Shown: piece after piece, positions 7,612 through 7,637 of the stretch
Layout: each line of letters begins with the position of its first letter
How positions within the stretch are numbered: position 1 is the stretch's first letter
Assembly: GCA_018065745.1 (NCBI GenBank)
Contig: JAGHSS010000037.1
Coordinates: forward strand, 1-7,637
Direction: 5' to 3'
Length of the DNA: 7,637 nucleotides
Source of the DNA: Candidatus Neoflavobacterium equi
GTDB lineage: Bacteria; Bacteroidota; Bacteroidia; Flavobacteriales; Flavobacteriaceae
Position numbers and translations under genes: made by a program
The notes under the pieces: generated by a model
What the model was told of the DNA's origin: nothing
What the model saw: only the letters and a program-made list of their open reading frames with translations
Database searches by the model: none

Positions 7612-7637
7612 TATTACTGTAATTATTGCTGCATAAG

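Overview
The window looks like a low-GC chromosome segment from a member of the Bacteroidota, most likely class Flavobacteriia. The reasons are a SusC/SusD outer-membrane pair (essentially restricted to this phylum), AT-rich leaders without Shine-Dalgarno sequences, a TAAAA motif close to one start codon, and an acidic stretch after the lipoprotein cysteine like the surface-export signals of this phylum. I cannot name a genus from the sequence.

Layout: a 44-bp perfect palindrome at the left edge (1-44) is a strong intrinsic terminator that isolates the following operon from whatever lies upstream. A roughly 90-base AT-rich leader, with only a weak promoter candidate, precedes three same-strand genes with gaps of 48 and 42 bases. 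They encode a SusC/RagA TonB-dependent transporter (136-3306), a SusD-like lipoprotein of the SusD-like_2 type (3355-4854) and an exported alkaline-phosphatase-superfamily hydrolase (4897-5952). A second perfect inverted repeat (5960-6005) ends this operon and also ends the convergent gene prfC, encoding peptide chain release factor 3 (6022-7611, minus strand). Together the four genes and two terminators fill nearly the whole window, and no stretch over 300 bases lacks a gene.

How the genes work together: SusD-like lipoproteins form a lid over SusC-type barrels, capturing a ligand at the cell surface and passing it through the TonB-powered channel. The third gene has the complete set of metal-binding residues of the alkaline phosphatase superfamily and a predicted Ser nucleophile. 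The module is therefore best read as uptake and hydrolysis of a phosphorylated (or, less likely, sulfated) organic compound rather than a classical polysaccharide utilisation locus: no glycoside hydrolase, polysaccharide lyase or sigma/anti-sigma pair is visible. The substrate is not known. prfC is a housekeeping translation gene with no evident functional link to the operon.

I found no mobile element, CRISPR array, tRNA or rRNA. The most interesting item is the SusCD-phosphohydrolase triplet with its variant active-site motif; nothing here convincingly amounts to a wholly new system.
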